Origin: Enterovibrio sp. JCM 19048
GTDB lineage: Bacteria; Pseudomonadota; Gammaproteobacteria; Enterobacterales; Vibrionaceae
Length of the DNA: 64,000 nucleotides
Direction: 5' to 3'
NCBI GenBank assembly: GCA_001310415.1
Contig: BAXE01000003.1
Location: 124,001 to 188,000, forward strand
Within the stretch, counting starts at the first letter, position 1, and every line of letters starts with the position of its first letter. Positions 1 to 10,230 of this stretch are shown one piece after another. The position numbers and the translations under genes were made by a program. The notes under the pieces are model-generated. The model was given only the letters and a program-made list of their open reading frames with translations. It was not told the origin of the DNA and did no database searches.

Positions 1-1
1 C

Positions 2-1584
2 GGCGGCATCAATGCTGCGGTCGCACTGTTTGGCTGCGAAGGTGTGCGGGTGATGCATTGCCGGTTGGCAGGTACATCCATTGGTGTCTTGTTGGATAAC
101 GGTGGCGAAGATTTGCTGGTTGAGGGCAATGACATCGACGCGCAGGCCGAACAACAAAGCGGCCTGATTGGTGTAGCGGTCGCCGAGCTGACCGGACGCG
201 CGCGCGTGCTCAATAACAACATCACAGGGTATGTCCGCGGTGTGACCGTGAACAACCAGCCGCTCGGCGCACCGTTTTCAACCGCTTCCCACAGCGAGGT
301 GGTCGGCAACCGCATCGCCCTTGGGCGCATGCAGAGCGATCAGGATGCCATTGCCATCGAGAGTAACTGTACATTCGGGACTGTGTCTGAAAACCAGATC
401 ACCCTGGCTGCGGAAGATTGTATCGGTATTGTCGCCAGAGGCGTGGGCAGTCTGGTGGAACGCAACCGCATCGAATCGCTGGAAGAGTTCGAGCAGCAAA
501 TCGGTGTGCTGGTCGGCGAAGATGCTGAAGTCTTCAGTGGCGGCATTACGGTAGCACAAAACTGGATCCGTGGCTGCGCTGGCGGCGTGGTGGCGGATGA
601 TGTGGCAGGTATTCGCATCGACAGCAATGACATTTCCGGTGACGGCGGCGGGGTAGAAGTCGCTATCTCTGTCTCTGAATCTTCACTGGTCAGCATTGAA
701 AACAACACCGTGGTGACCTGCTCGGCGGCTGTCTTTACCAGCCAATGTGAAGACGTGCAGATCAGCTCCAACCAAATCCGTGATGATGCCGCGGCTATCG
801 CCTGTGAGCGCTGTGTGCGGGTCGATATCACCAACAACCAGGTTAGCGATTGCAGTCATGGCGGAATATTCCTCTTCCTCTGTATTGCCCGTGGCGCATT
901 GATTGGCAACCGGCTCAACAATGTGGGTGCGCGGGGCGCGAGCATTTTCGCCTCCTCCATCATGTGCCTGTTCCACCTCGGTGAATGCCACATTGAATCC
1001 AACGAAGTGCTCAATACCGGCGTCGGGCGCGATGAAGTCATCAACCCGCAGCGCACCGTCGGCATTGGTGCGCTGTTTGTGCTGGAAGCGCGGGTGGAGA
1101 GCAATCTGGTTTCCTACTCTGATCTCTTGACCCGGGTGCGGCTGCTCGAAGATCGCGCCTGATGCTGCAGGGTTTGCTCGAAATCAGTGTGGCATTTGGC
1201 GACCGTCCCTTCGTGCTGCTTGGCTATTCGGCGCAAATCACCAACAACAAATTCCTGGGGCGGGGTGCGGATACCCTGGTGGAAATGTTGTCGCGAAATA
1301 TCAGCGATATGGTGCGAATGCGCTTCGAACGTGTGTTCTTCAGCAATAACTTTGTTGAGCATGTCGGCAGCAACGGTGACGAAATCGCTAACGGGGCTAC
1401 CGTGATCCTCACCGGCGGCGAAGCCACCGTGATGGGCAATCAGGTGAAATCGGGTACCCGCTTCCTGCCTTCGTTTGATTTCAGCGGCATGGATGGCCCT
1501 TACATTGGCAACATCACCACGGGACGCGTGATTAACCACGTTGAATTCCCGGTTCCGGAAAATTCATTTAATTCAAGGGTGTAA
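2..1584 (+). CDS. Right-handed parallel beta-helix protein (5' end outside window)
   Basis: The frame is open to the left edge, so the N-terminus is missing; about 527 residues are visible. The protein is built of degenerate turns of roughly 20-25 residues, each with an asparagine-containing step (NNITGY, NRIALG, NQITLA, NRIESL, NWIRG, NDISG, NQIRDD, NRLNNV, NKFLGRG, NQVKSG). This asparagine ladder is typical of pectate-lyase-like parallel beta-helices. The frame changes near 1159; one extra C there gives a continuous reading DRALMLQGLLE, so the two parts are one protein. It is followed 12 bp later by the coiled-coil gene and then two DUF4157 genes, apparently in one operon. Its role is unknown; a surface-binding or carrier part of the cargo module is a guess. 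The fold call is fairly safe, the function is not. Confidence 0.75.
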
Positions 1585-1596
1585 AAGGAGCGAATC

Positions 1597-2016
1597 ATGG
1601 CAAAGGCAAGCACAGTAATGACCAAACACCTGTCGCTCATCAGCGAACTGCAAAAAGCAGGGCGGCCGGATACGGTCAAAGAACCATTGGTGACAACCCG
1701 GGCGGCTGCGGCTGCGCAGAAATCCCGTGTGGAAAACCGGATTGCCGAGCTGGAAAAACAGCGTCTGGCATACAACAAAAAGATGGATGCGGCGATAGAA
1801 GCCGCGCAGCGTGAAGTGAAAGAGATAGAGCGCTTTGAAGAGATGGTGAAAGAGCGGGATGAAGTAAAAACCGACGATACGCCAACCAAACCTAATAATC
1901 CGACGCCGACCAAACCAACACCGAAAAAACCGAATGTGAAAGTGGATACGGTGTTAAAAGCCAATGTAAGGAAAACAGCAACCACGACACCTAAACGCCG
2001 CACACCGAAAAAATAG
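1597..2016 (+). CDS. Small coiled-coil protein with Lys/Pro/Thr-rich tail
   Basis: 139 residues starting at an ATG with a good AAGGAG ribosome site just after the stop of the beta-helix gene. Residues about 35-90 are heptad-like and charged (RVENRIAELEKQ...EIERFEEMVKERDE), predicting a coiled coil. The last 45 residues are rich in K, P and T (TPTKPNNPTPTKPTPKKP) and probably disordered and basic. No signal peptide and no family recognised. Its position between a beta-helix protein and DUF4157 proteins suggests a structural or loading role in the same system, which is inference. Confidence 0.7.
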   Translation: MAKASTVMTKHLSLISELQKAGRPDTVKEPLVTTRAAAAAQKSRVENRIAELEKQRLAYNKKMDAAIEAAQREVKEIERFEEMVKERDEVKTDDTPTKPNNPTPTKPTPKKPNVKVDTVLKANVRKTATTTPKRRTPKK

Positions 2017-2028
2017 TGTGTGATTGGT

Positions 2029-4151
2029 ATGGCAAGCTTCGCCGCCCAGACACCGAAAGCTGAAAATGGCAGCATACCGGACAGTGCCAGCTTTAGCCTG
2101 AAGCGTGCGTCTGCACCTGCTGAAATCAAGCGGGAACTGCCCGGCGGGAGCATGAGCCGGACAAGCGATATCGCACCTGTGATCCGGCGTTTCACTGCTT
2201 CTGCATCAGGCGCACCATCGCAGCCCAATTCAGTGCCGCACTCCGTTGCGGCTTCTGTCGGAGGGCTGGGGCTTTCTTTGCTGCATGCGGCCAACGAAGC
2301 CAAAAGCAACATAACCAATGCCGACAGAGCGCCCCCCGCGATACCCCAGCAGGTTTCACCGGGATTGGCTGCTTCGCTTGCGGCCGCGCCATTTTCCGGC
2401 GGGCTGCCACTCTCGCCCTCCCAGCGCACGCCGTTCGAACACTCCTATGGCTACGATCTTTCGCCGATCCGGCTGCACAGAAGTGATGCCGGGCAACGGC
2501 ACTCAAAGCGCTCAATACCGTGGCTTTCACCGTCAGCGACCACATTGTGGTTGATCGTGGGCTTGATTTAACCAGCAAGGCCGGACAACACGTATTGGGG
2601 CATGAAATTGCCCATGCTGTGCAAGGACGATTGGGTGGCGGGAATGCCGCCCATGTTCCCCAGATAAGCCAGCCCAATTGGCACTCAGAGCGTGAAGCAG
2701 AAGCGGCAACCCATGCGGCGCTTCGCGGCCAGCGCTACGACATCCGCCAAGCGGTAGACCGGGATATCCATCAAATCGCGCCTTGGTTAATCCTGGCGGG
2801 CATTGGTTTGGCGGCTGGCCTTATCACCTGGGCGGCATCAGACAGTCCGGAAGAAAACCGTGCCCGACATGCGGCAGGCGAAGAAGATGCCTCCCGAAGC
2901 CTTTGGACACTGGTGCCCATCTACGGCTCAATCCAACAAATCCGCGAGGCAGAAACCTACTTCCAGCGTGTGCTCGGCGTCGGCTTTTTGATGCTGGATA
3001 TGGCGACACTTGGGTCTGCTGGCGTTGCTGCGAGGGCGCTGATTCGCGCGCCGGCGCTTGGTCAGAACCGCGGTAACGAGACAAGGCGGACGCCTGGTGG
3101 TGACGGAAGGGGGCGAAATTGCCACGGAGGCTCTCGCCAGGGAAGCCGCAGAAGGCTTTGTCCGGGAAGGCGGTGCAGTTTTTGCGACCCGCGCTGCGGC
3201 GACAACAGAAATGATGCAGGCGTTGGAGCGCGGTGCCATGTTGCTGGTGACGGAGGGGGGCTTAAACCACGCAGTCATGTACGCGAGAAATGCAGCGGGG
3301 CAGTTGGTTCGCGTCCATGGCGGGCCATTAAGGGTGCTGTTCCACGAAGCGCCGCGTGTACTCGGACAAGAAGCAGTGGAAAGCCTTGGCCGCAGGGTGA
3401 ACGCCTATGTGGTGATTGAAGCCGGTGAAGCCGCCGTAGATATTGAGCGCGCCACCGGTATCGTCCAAAACAGCGCACCAGCAATTGTGCGCTGGCTTAC
3501 GGGTAGGCCAACCAGTTGCGGGATTCTTCAGGGGGCGTTGCTCGAAGCGTCTGAATTGTCCGCGGAGACACTTGCCCGTTTGCTGCCATCCGGCGTAGCG
3601 AGCGTCTGGTGCCGATCACCATGTTGGATCACATGGCGACAAGTGGCGCGGGGTTAAGGCTGGTGGAAGGCGGTATGGCGAACATCATTCGCGGCACCGC
3701 CATACAGGAAGCCATGGTCGCCGCTGGGGGCGTGATCCCGGCGATTACCACCACCATGCTGCGCGTTTTCCTGGATCTTGGAGACCACACCCCAGAGGAG
3801 CGGGCAGCATTGGGACGGCCGGGCGATGCTGGAGATGCGTCAGCCACACCTGCAGCGCAGCCGGTGCCACAGGGTCAGATTGATACCACCGTCGATATCT
3901 TTGTCGGCACGCTTTCAAGCGCCGACCGCCAAGGCTACCGCCGTGTTGTCTTCACCATCCAACGCACAGCTACCGAGATCAGCCCGGGCTTTGAAATGTC
4001 TACCGAGCAATCGCCGATGAGTGAACAGGGCGAGTCCATGCGCAGCATCATGGCCATCATGGTGGGGCAGGCAGCAAGGCAACCTATCGGGCAATATCGA
4101 ATTATCGCCACACGCAGTTCAAGTGGTTGGAGCTTGCAGTTTGAATCTTAA
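2029..4151 (+). CDS. DUF4157 protein 1, large, with novel C-terminal region
   Basis: One reading frame interrupted near 2499 (one G missing), near 3040 and near 3605; joined it gives about 705 residues. The start ATG at 2029 follows the preceding stop closely. Residues about 145-215 form a DUF4157 domain: SYGYDLSPIRLH, then ALNTVAFTVSDHIVV, then GHEIAHAVQGR with the HExxH metal-binding motif. DUF4157 is known as a common marker of eCIS cargo. A hydrophobic segment follows (LAGIGLAAGLITWA). Further on, a GGLNHAVMYAR segment precedes RPTSCGILQGALLEAS; the His-then-Cys order is reminiscent of permuted papain-like (NlpC/P60-type) folds, but this is weak. The C-terminal 180 residues are unrecognised. 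The frame changes are probably sequence errors because all parts stay conserved-looking. Confidence 0.7.
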
Positions 4152-4189
4152 GTTGGCCTTTACGGGCTAACCCATTGAGGAACTTCATC

Positions 4190-5499
4190 ATGATGACGTT
4201 CACATCGATGCACCAACCCGGACTGGATAGCAACCAGTCCGAAACGCAAGGGTTTAATCCATTGCTTCGCAATATCAGCAAGTACCTGCAAAAGCCGGAC
4301 TCGCCAGTTTTATCTTCACACTCCGCCAATCAACGCCAAGCGCCGTTTGTGCAGGCCAAGCTCTCCGTCAGCGATCCGAATGACAGGTACGAAGTAGAAG
4401 CAGATCGTGTCGCAGATGCCGTGATGGGCAGCCCGTCGAATGATGCGGTCACGCCCGCATCAGGCGGCAGTTCACCGACAGTCCAGCGAAAGTGCGCGGC
4501 TTGTGAGGAAGAGGACGAAGTGATGCGGGATGTCGATCCTTCCCATTCCGGTGCTGACATTTCTGGCAATGCGGTGGGCAGATTGAACGCCGTTGGTGGG
4601 GGACAGCCATTACCCACAGAACCGAGACAGTTTTTCGAATCACGCTTTGGTGCGGATTTTGGCCACGTTCGTGTTCATACGGATTCCTCCGCCGATATGG
4701 CAGCGCGTTCGATTCATGCTAGGGCGTATACACGGGGAAATGACATCGTGTTTCGCAAAGGCGAGTTCAATCCGCACTCTTTTGCGGGACGCAAACTGAT
4801 CGCTCACGAACTGACGCATGTGATCCAACAGGGCGGGGCTACGCAGCAAGTGCAGAGAATGCCTGCCGTTCCAAGAGTATCAACCGGGTTAAACCAGCAT
4901 GTGGTTTCCCGTACCTGCCACCGGGGCCGGGGCCATTTCCCGGCGATGGTCTGGGTCCGCCGGGGGATTGTTCCTGGGCGAAATATATTCCGTTACGCGC
5001 ATCGGTTGTCGCCGCTAAGGCGATTACCAATCCACTCGGAAGATGTACACCGGGGGAAAGCTGCGTATCGCTCGCCATCAAAATTGCCGCGATGGCGACG
5101 GAAATGACAGCCCGCCTCGCCTTGGATGCCACCTGCTTTCGCGGGGGGAATCGGGGTCACAGGGAGCGGGTGTGTAACCTGATAAACTCCATCATGCGTT
5201 GCCAGCGTTTCTTTGCCGCATCCGGTTGTCCGCCTGAGCTGGTGGCTGCGATGGAAGCGGTAGTAGCAGCGTCCCACGCGGCGATTTTGGGCGGCATGGC
5301 GGCTGTGGCGCTGGCAGTGATTGTTGCTTTGATAGCGGCGATTATACTGCTGATTAAAGCAATCATTGCGGCGATTGCTGCGGCAGGCGTTGCTGCTGGT
5401 GAAGCGGCTGCCATAGGTGCCGCGGCTACAGCACTGCTTGCGTTGCTGACATCGTTGCAAGAAGCCATTTCACCCAGTGATGAGGATAGCGGAGCATAA
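4190..5499 (+). CDS. DUF4157 protein 2 with C-terminal toxin-like domain
   Basis: Start chosen at ATG 4190, about 9 bp after GAGGA. The first 230 residues contain a classic DUF4157 domain (FGADFGHVRVHTDS, then NDIVFRKGEFNP, then AHELTHVIQQGG with HExxH). Near 4850-4890 the frame shifts by one base; the continuing frame is open from about 4870 to the stop at 5499 and carries the rest. That part has a proline/glycine-rich linker, then CTPGESC, then CFRGGNRGHRERVCNL, then RCQRFF, then a long Ala/Ile/Val-rich hydrophobic stretch. DUF4157 plus a variable C-terminal domain is the arrangement of eCIS/polymorphic-toxin cargo. The next gene starts directly after its stop and looks like an immunity gene. 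I cannot name the toxin family with confidence. Confidence 0.7.
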
Positions 5500-6078
5500 A
5501 TGGGATCGAACCAGGCAGTCATCGAAGCATTGAAAGTTGCGTTTGGGCACAGAAAGAAACCAGACAACCACCGTCTGCTGGTGGCTGATGCCTTTGATCC
5601 GGAAAGAGAGCCGTTGGAAACGCTCTTGGTTGCTAAGTCGCCCTGGGAGTTAACGCCGACTGAAATTCGCGATGTGATCAGCGGAAACCTGTGGATGCTG
5701 ACCCCAGCGGCTTTTCACTATTACCTTCCGGCGTTTCTGGCTGCCATGTTGCAAGATGACGGAAACCTTGGGCTGTTTTCCGACGAAATGGTGGACAGCC
5801 TGACCCGCCCAAACGTGGGTGACGCTGAGTTACTGCTTGAGCGGTTTGATGGGCAAAGTGAGTTGGCGTTTGTCAGCAGTCTCGGCAGCATCTATCACGA
5901 GTGGTATTCATCGGGATGGCCGGACACGCTCTTTTTGCATCGCTATGGCACATTGACCGACGCGGAAAAACACGCCGTACTGGTGTGTATTGAGCGTTTT
6001 CGTGAATTGTATGGCGATGACTATCCGGATGATGAACTGGGAGAGGTGATTACGCGCTACTGGTCAGCTTATCGTTAA
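5500..6078 (+). CDS. DUF6714-like protein, putative immunity protein
   Basis: 192 residues, intact, starting at the ATG immediately after the TAA of the DUF4157 toxin-like gene, so the two are translationally coupled. The segment WMLTPAAFHYYLPAFLAAML matches the LTPEAF-YYLPA signature I associate with DUF6714; the rest is acidic (pI low by eye) with no signal peptide or membrane segment. A small acidic cytoplasmic protein encoded directly after a toxin-like gene is the usual immunity arrangement, so I infer it protects against the upstream product. The family has no established function that I know. Confidence 0.65.
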   Translation: MGSNQAVIEALKVAFGHRKKPDNHRLLVADAFDPEREPLETLLVAKSPWELTPTEIRDVISGNLWMLTPAAFHYYLPAFLAAMLQDDGNLGLFSDEMVDSLTRPNVGDAELLLERFDGQSELAFVSSLGSIYHEWYSSGWPDTLFLHRYGTLTDAEKHAVLVCIERFRELYGDDYPDDELGEVITRYWSAYR

Positions 6079-6098
6079 CGGGAATTGAAGCAGTACAG

Positions 6099-7004
6099 TT
6101 ATGACGTGTTTTTCGCCGCCAATCGCGCTGAGATCTCTTTGATCTTTGAATGCAGCGTATCTTCCGGTTCGCGGTAGTAAAGTCGGACATCAAAAGGCAC
6201 ATTCCAGCTTTCATCCCCTGCGAGCGCCAGTTCGCCGCGCTTCAGTTCGCCTTTCACAAAGGAATGGGGCAACCACGCCATGCCATAGCCGCCAACCACC
6301 ATGGACTTCAGGGTATGGGCAAAAGGGTTTTCATAGCGGCGGCTGAGGTAGCAATCTTCCCGTTCCATCAGTTGATCAATCGCTTTGCCAAACAGGGACT
6401 GGTGGGTGTACGCCACAAGCGGTGTCGGATCGCTCACATTGCCCGGTAATTGAAAGCGCGGTTTTCTATCGACCGCCAGTGAAACCGGCACCAGTGTTTC
6501 TGCGCCAATCACCGTGCTCTGAAAGCGCGCGTCATCCAGTGCGTTACCCAAATCCTCATGGGTATAACAAAGCAGGTAGTCCACCGAACCATTACGGAAC
6601 ATCTCGATGCAGTCGGCAAGGCGATCGGAAGAAAGGCGGACATAAACCGGCCCGATTTCGCGCTCAATTTCCTGCATCCAGTGCATAAAAAGGGTCTGTA
6701 CAATCGAATTTTGCGCCGCGACGGAGATTTCATTTCCGGTGGTTTTTTTCAGCGCCCGCGCTGACTCCCTTGCCAGATACAGGCGGCTCAGGATCTCTTC
6801 GGCTTCTTTGACGAATGCCTGACCCTGCGCTGTCAATTCCAATTGCGGAGAGTCCCGATTCACCAACTCAGTGCCAACCCATTGTTCCAGCGCTTTGATG
6901 CGGCGACTGAATGCAGGTTGCGTGACAAAACGTTCCCGCGCAGCAGCGGTAAAGCTGTTTGCCTGTGCGAGACAGACGAAGTCTTCCAACAGTTTAAAGT
7001 CCAA
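6099..7004 (-). CDS. LysR-family regulator (HypT/YjiE-like subgroup)
   Basis: I choose a TTG start at 7004, preceded at about 5 bp by GGAGG, giving 301 residues beginning MDFKLLEDF; longer upstream readings lack a ribosome site. The N-terminal winged helix is clear (SFTAAARERFVTQPAFSRRIKALE), followed by a two-subdomain effector-binding region. The VTQPAFSRRI segment resembles the HypT/YjiE group and the second LysR in this window at 14176. It is divergent from the TRAP genes that start at 7364 and probably controls them. Convergent with the DUF6714-like gene, 20 bp away. Confidence 0.85.
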   Translation of the reverse strand: MDFKLLEDFVCLAQANSFTAAARERFVTQPAFSRRIKALEQWVGTELVNRDSPQLELTAQGQAFVKEAEEILSRLYLARESARALKKTTGNEISVAAQNSIVQTLFMHWMQEIEREIGPVYVRLSSDRLADCIEMFRNGSVDYLLCYTHEDLGNALDDARFQSTVIGAETLVPVSLAVDRKPRFQLPGNVSDPTPLVAYTHQSLFGKAIDQLMEREDCYLSRRYENPFAHTLKSMVVGGYGMAWLPHSFVKGELKRGELALAGDESWNVPFDVRLYYREPEDTLHSKIKEISARLAAKNTS

Positions 7005-7306
7005 TACTCCCTCCAGACTCACTGCAATTGGTTGTCCTTCACTCCATGAAGGACAACTCAATTTAAACACTATCAGAGTGATGGTATGTGTCAGGCTCAA
7101 GGGTAAGACATTGCTAATTTTGCCTATTTCCCTGAGATCTTTAGGGTAAATGCTGAAAACTTTTTATCTTCCCGGATTGGGATAATGCACTGGGGTAACT
7201 ATCTGAAAATGTTTGAGTAAAACTGCAGCCTTAAAAAGTGGTATGGCGACCTACAGAATCGGCATAACGCAAAATCGGCCTCCCTGCTCATCCTTAAAGA
7301 AGCCTT

Positions 7307-7332
7307 TTTGCCGGGATTTGTTGTCCGGCAAA
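7307..7332. promoter_or_regulatory. Inverted repeat upstream of first TRAP operon
   Basis: TTTGCCGG and CCGGCAAA face each other across 10 bp, 31 bp before the dctP start. It could be an operator or an mRNA 5' hairpin. The divergent LysR gene makes an operator plausible; no T-T-N11-A box was established. Confidence 0.4.
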
Positions 7333-7363
7333 GTCAAACGGGACCGAACAAGGGAGATGTCCT

Positions 7364-8367
7364 ATGAATTGTCACCTCAATATCAGCCGAAGCGTCAAAA
7401 CTGCATTGGGAATTGCCATGGTCGGCGTATTGCCGTTTTTCGCACAGGCAGCGGAAACTATCCGTCTTTCCACTTACGTTAATGAAACGGATGTCCGTTA
7501 TGAAGCTTCCAGAAATTTGCCGAACTTGCCGAGCAGAAAAGTAACGGCGAGTTGAAAGTGCAGGTATTCCCGTCTTCAACGCTTCATGGCTGGAGTGAAG
7601 GGGTGGATGCGGTGCAGGGTGGGGTGTCTGACATCAGTTGGATCCCGGCGGATAAACGCCTTCCATGTTACCGTGTCACGTCTTTATATCCGGTGGCTAT
7701 CAATCTGGAAAAGCAGATCGAACTCGACCGCGACTATGCTGCGCTGATTGAAGCGGAAGCCGCCAAATCTGATTTGATCCCCCTTATCAATTCGAACTAT
7801 TCCTACGATCAGGAGTGGTGGTTTGAAGAGCCAATTTCTGACATCGGTAAACTGGACGGCAAACTGGTGCGTTCTATTGGCCCACTGGTCAGCCTGATGA
7901 TTGAAACCTGGGGCGGCAAACCGGTATTTGTAGCGCCAAAAGAGGTGTTCCAATCTGCCGAACGTGGCGTGGTGGATGGCATCAACATGGGCGTCGCGAC
8001 CTACAGTTCGTGGAAGCTCTGGTCGGTCATGCCTTACATGGTCAATGCCAACATGTTCTACGGCAACATCATCTACATGATGAATAAAGACAAGTTTGAT
8101 TCCCTCAGCCCGGCCAACCAGAAAGCGCTGAAAGAGGCTGCCGTAGAAGCGGAAACCTGGCTCAAGCCGCGTTATGAATTCTGGGTTGATGAGCGTGTGG
8201 GCAATGCGGTGATGGCAAACGGTGGTTCGGCGGTTTCTATGCCGGAAGAACGCACAGAAGCGCTGCTGAAAGGCATCCAGGAAAAATGGACGCCGGAAGT
8301 GAATGAAGCGTGTGGCGTGCCTTTGGCTGATAAAGTCCGTGCTCTGTTTGCTGCCCATACCGAGTAA
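7364..8367 (+). CDS. TRAP transporter solute-binding subunit (DctP family)
   Basis: Periplasmic substrate-binding protein of a tripartite ATP-independent transporter. A signal peptide ends at about residue 27 (FFAQAAE). The frame breaks near 7507: adding one T restores EAFQKFAELAEQKSNGELKVQV, a typical DctP segment, so the two pieces are one protein of about 334 residues. Later hallmarks include the selectivity-helix region APKEVFQSAERGVVDGINMG. It is followed by the Q and M subunits and an alpha/beta hydrolase in one operon. The substrate is unknown. Confidence 0.85.
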
Positions 8368-8384
8368 CCAATGTGGGTGTGTCC

Positions 8385-8906
8385 ATGAAAACGCAGTTGT
8401 TTAAATGGCTCAACCTGCTGTCGCTGGCGCTGTTGTATATCGGCGCCGCGATAGTGCTGGTGCAGACCTTCTGGATCACTTACGGCGTGGGCGTACGTTA
8501 CCTGCTTAACCAACCGGATGGCATGGTCACGGAAGCAACCGCACTTTTGCTGGTACCGGTAGCGTTTCTCGGCGTGTCCTATGCGCTGCTGAACAACGCT
8601 TACCCCAAGGTGGGGATTTTCCGCGACAGATTTCCGCAAGGGCTGCAGCGGGTTGTCGACAAACTCAACATGCTGGTGATGTTGGCGGTAGGGAGCTTTT
8701 TCCTCGCGGCTTCTTCCAAAGCCATGTTTAAGTCGATGGACTCTGGTGCTGCCTCGGAAATCCTGCTCTGGCCGCGCTTCTACTTCTGGATCCCCGTTGT
8801 TGTCGCCTTGCTGATGTTCTGCATCACCGCGCTTTGCCTGTTGGTTTTCGGTGAGCAGGAACATGCAGCGAACGATGAAACCGCATCGGAACTGGGCGAT
8901 CAATAA
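8385..8906 (+). CDS. TRAP transporter small permease (DctQ family)
   Basis: About 173 residues from ATG 8385 (an in-frame GTG at 8373 is the alternative). Four hydrophobic segments are visible (LLSLALLYIGAAIVLV, VTEATALLLVPVAFLGVSYA, LVMLAVGSFFLAA, FWIPVVVALLMFCITALCLL), as expected for the membrane-embedded DctQ subunit that links the binding protein to the large channel subunit. It lies 17 bp after dctP and 22 bp before dctM. Confidence 0.8.
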   Translation: MKTQLFKWLNLLSLALLYIGAAIVLVQTFWITYGVGVRYLLNQPDGMVTEATALLLVPVAFLGVSYALLNNAYPKVGIFRDRFPQGLQRVVDKLNMLVMLAVGSFFLAASSKAMFKSMDSGAASEILLWPRFYFWIPVVVALLMFCITALCLLVFGEQEHAANDETASELGDQ

Positions 8907-8928
8907 GCCTCAATCATAGGGAAGTGAT

Positions 8929-10230
8929 ATGGAATGGTATGTCGTCGGGTTAGGAATGCTGGGGCTGCTGATGGGGTTTATCGTCATCGGATTGCCGATC
9001 CCCTTTGCGCTGGCCGCAGCGTCCATCCCGTTTTTATTGGATATCCTGAGCCTCAAATCGTCACTGGTGACGGTTGAGCTCAAACTCTGGGGCGTTTGGT
9101 TTGACTACATCCTCCTCGCGGTGCCGCTGTTTGTCTTTCTTGGCGAACTGATTGGCCGCTCAACCATTGGCCCGAACCTTTACTGGTTTATGCACAGCAA
9201 ACTGCCGCTTAAAGGCGCAGCGGCTTACGGCAGTATCGGTGCTTGCGCGGGCTTCGGTGCGGTGTGTGGCTCCAGCATGGTGGGTGCGCTCACCATCGGT
9301 GGTGTGGCGCTGCCGGAAATGCTCAAGCTTGGCTATGGCAAACGCTTGTCGAGCGGGGTGCTGGCGGCTGGGGGCACGTTAAGTGTTTTGCTGCCACCGA
9401 GCCTTATCCTGCTGTTTTACGGCATCGTGACTGACCAGTCTATCGGTGCGCTGTTTATTGCCGGTGTGCTGCCGGGACTGCTGTTGGTGTCGATGTTTTT
9501 CCTGATTGTGACTATCTGGGGAAAAGTAGCACCGCAGGATATTCCGGGCAGGGAGAGCATTACCCCTATCCCTTGGCTGGTGGCGTTGTCTGCGATTCTG
9601 CCCGTCACTATCGTGGGTCTGGTGATCACGGTTTCCATTTACGCCGGTATTGCGACACCGACTGAAGCGGCGGGTGTGTCAGCGGTGTTTACGCTGGTGC
9701 TGGCGTATTTCTTCGGCGGGTTGCGGTTGCAGGGGTTGCTTGAAGCGCTCAAGTCCACCATGCAAACCATGGGTTACCTTGGCTTGCTGCTTTCTTCCGG
9801 TGTGTTGTTTGGGTTTGTGATGACCTATCACCAAATCCCGCAGCAGTTTACCCAACTGTTTGTTGAGATGAACCTGTCTCCTTATGCGGTACTGGCGATG
9901 ATTGTGGTGTTTTACATCGTGCTGGGCATGTTCCTTGAACCTGTCTCCATGACGTTTATTACCTTGCCGACGCTCTATCCACTGGTTTCCGCCGCGGGCT
10001 TTGACCTTATCTGGTTCGGCGTGGTGTACACCATCACCATGGAAGTCGCGGTATTGACGCCGCCGGTCGGGCTCAATCTTTTCGTCATACAAAATCTTGC
10101 GCGGGATGAAGTGACAATAGGCGATGTGATTATCGGCTGTCTGCCGTTTATTGGTGCGCTTCTGGTTCTGCTTTTTGTGCTAATTGGCCTGCCGGATACG
10201 GCGCTTTGGCTGCCTAACTTAATGGAATAA
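8929..10230 (+). CDS. TRAP transporter large permease (DctM family)
   Basis: 433 residues, intact, with about a dozen hydrophobic helices. Family marks include GSSMVGALTIGGVALPEM, LAAGGTLSVLLPPSLILLFYG and the C-terminal EVAVLTPPVGLNLFVIQ. It forms the sodium-driven channel of the complex. Its TAA overlaps the ATG of the downstream hydrolase (TAATG), so hydrolase translation is coupled to transport. Confidence 0.92.
   Translation: MEWYVVGLGMLGLLMGFIVIGLPIPFALAAASIPFLLDILSLKSSLVTVELKLWGVWFDYILLAVPLFVFLGELIGRSTIGPNLYWFMHSKLPLKGAAAYGSIGACAGFGAVCGSSMVGALTIGGVALPEMLKLGYGKRLSSGVLAAGGTLSVLLPPSLILLFYGIVTDQSIGALFIAGVLPGLLLVSMFFLIVTIWGKVAPQDIPGRESITPIPWLVALSAILPVTIVGLVITVSIYAGIATPTEAAGVSAVFTLVLAYFFGGLRLQGLLEALKSTMQTMGYLGLLLSSGVLFGFVMTYHQIPQQFTQLFVEMNLSPYAVLAMIVVFYIVLGMFLEPVSMTFITLPTLYPLVSAAGFDLIWFGVVYTITMEVAVLTPPVGLNLFVIQNLARDEVTIGDVIIGCLPFIGALLVLLFVLIGLPDTALWLPNLME

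Noticed and set aside
2029..5499. DUF4157 HExxH proteins as ordinary secreted metalloproteases
   Set aside because: They lack a signal peptide, and the DUF4157 block plus variable C-terminus is the pattern of injected cargo, although proteolytic self-processing remains possible.
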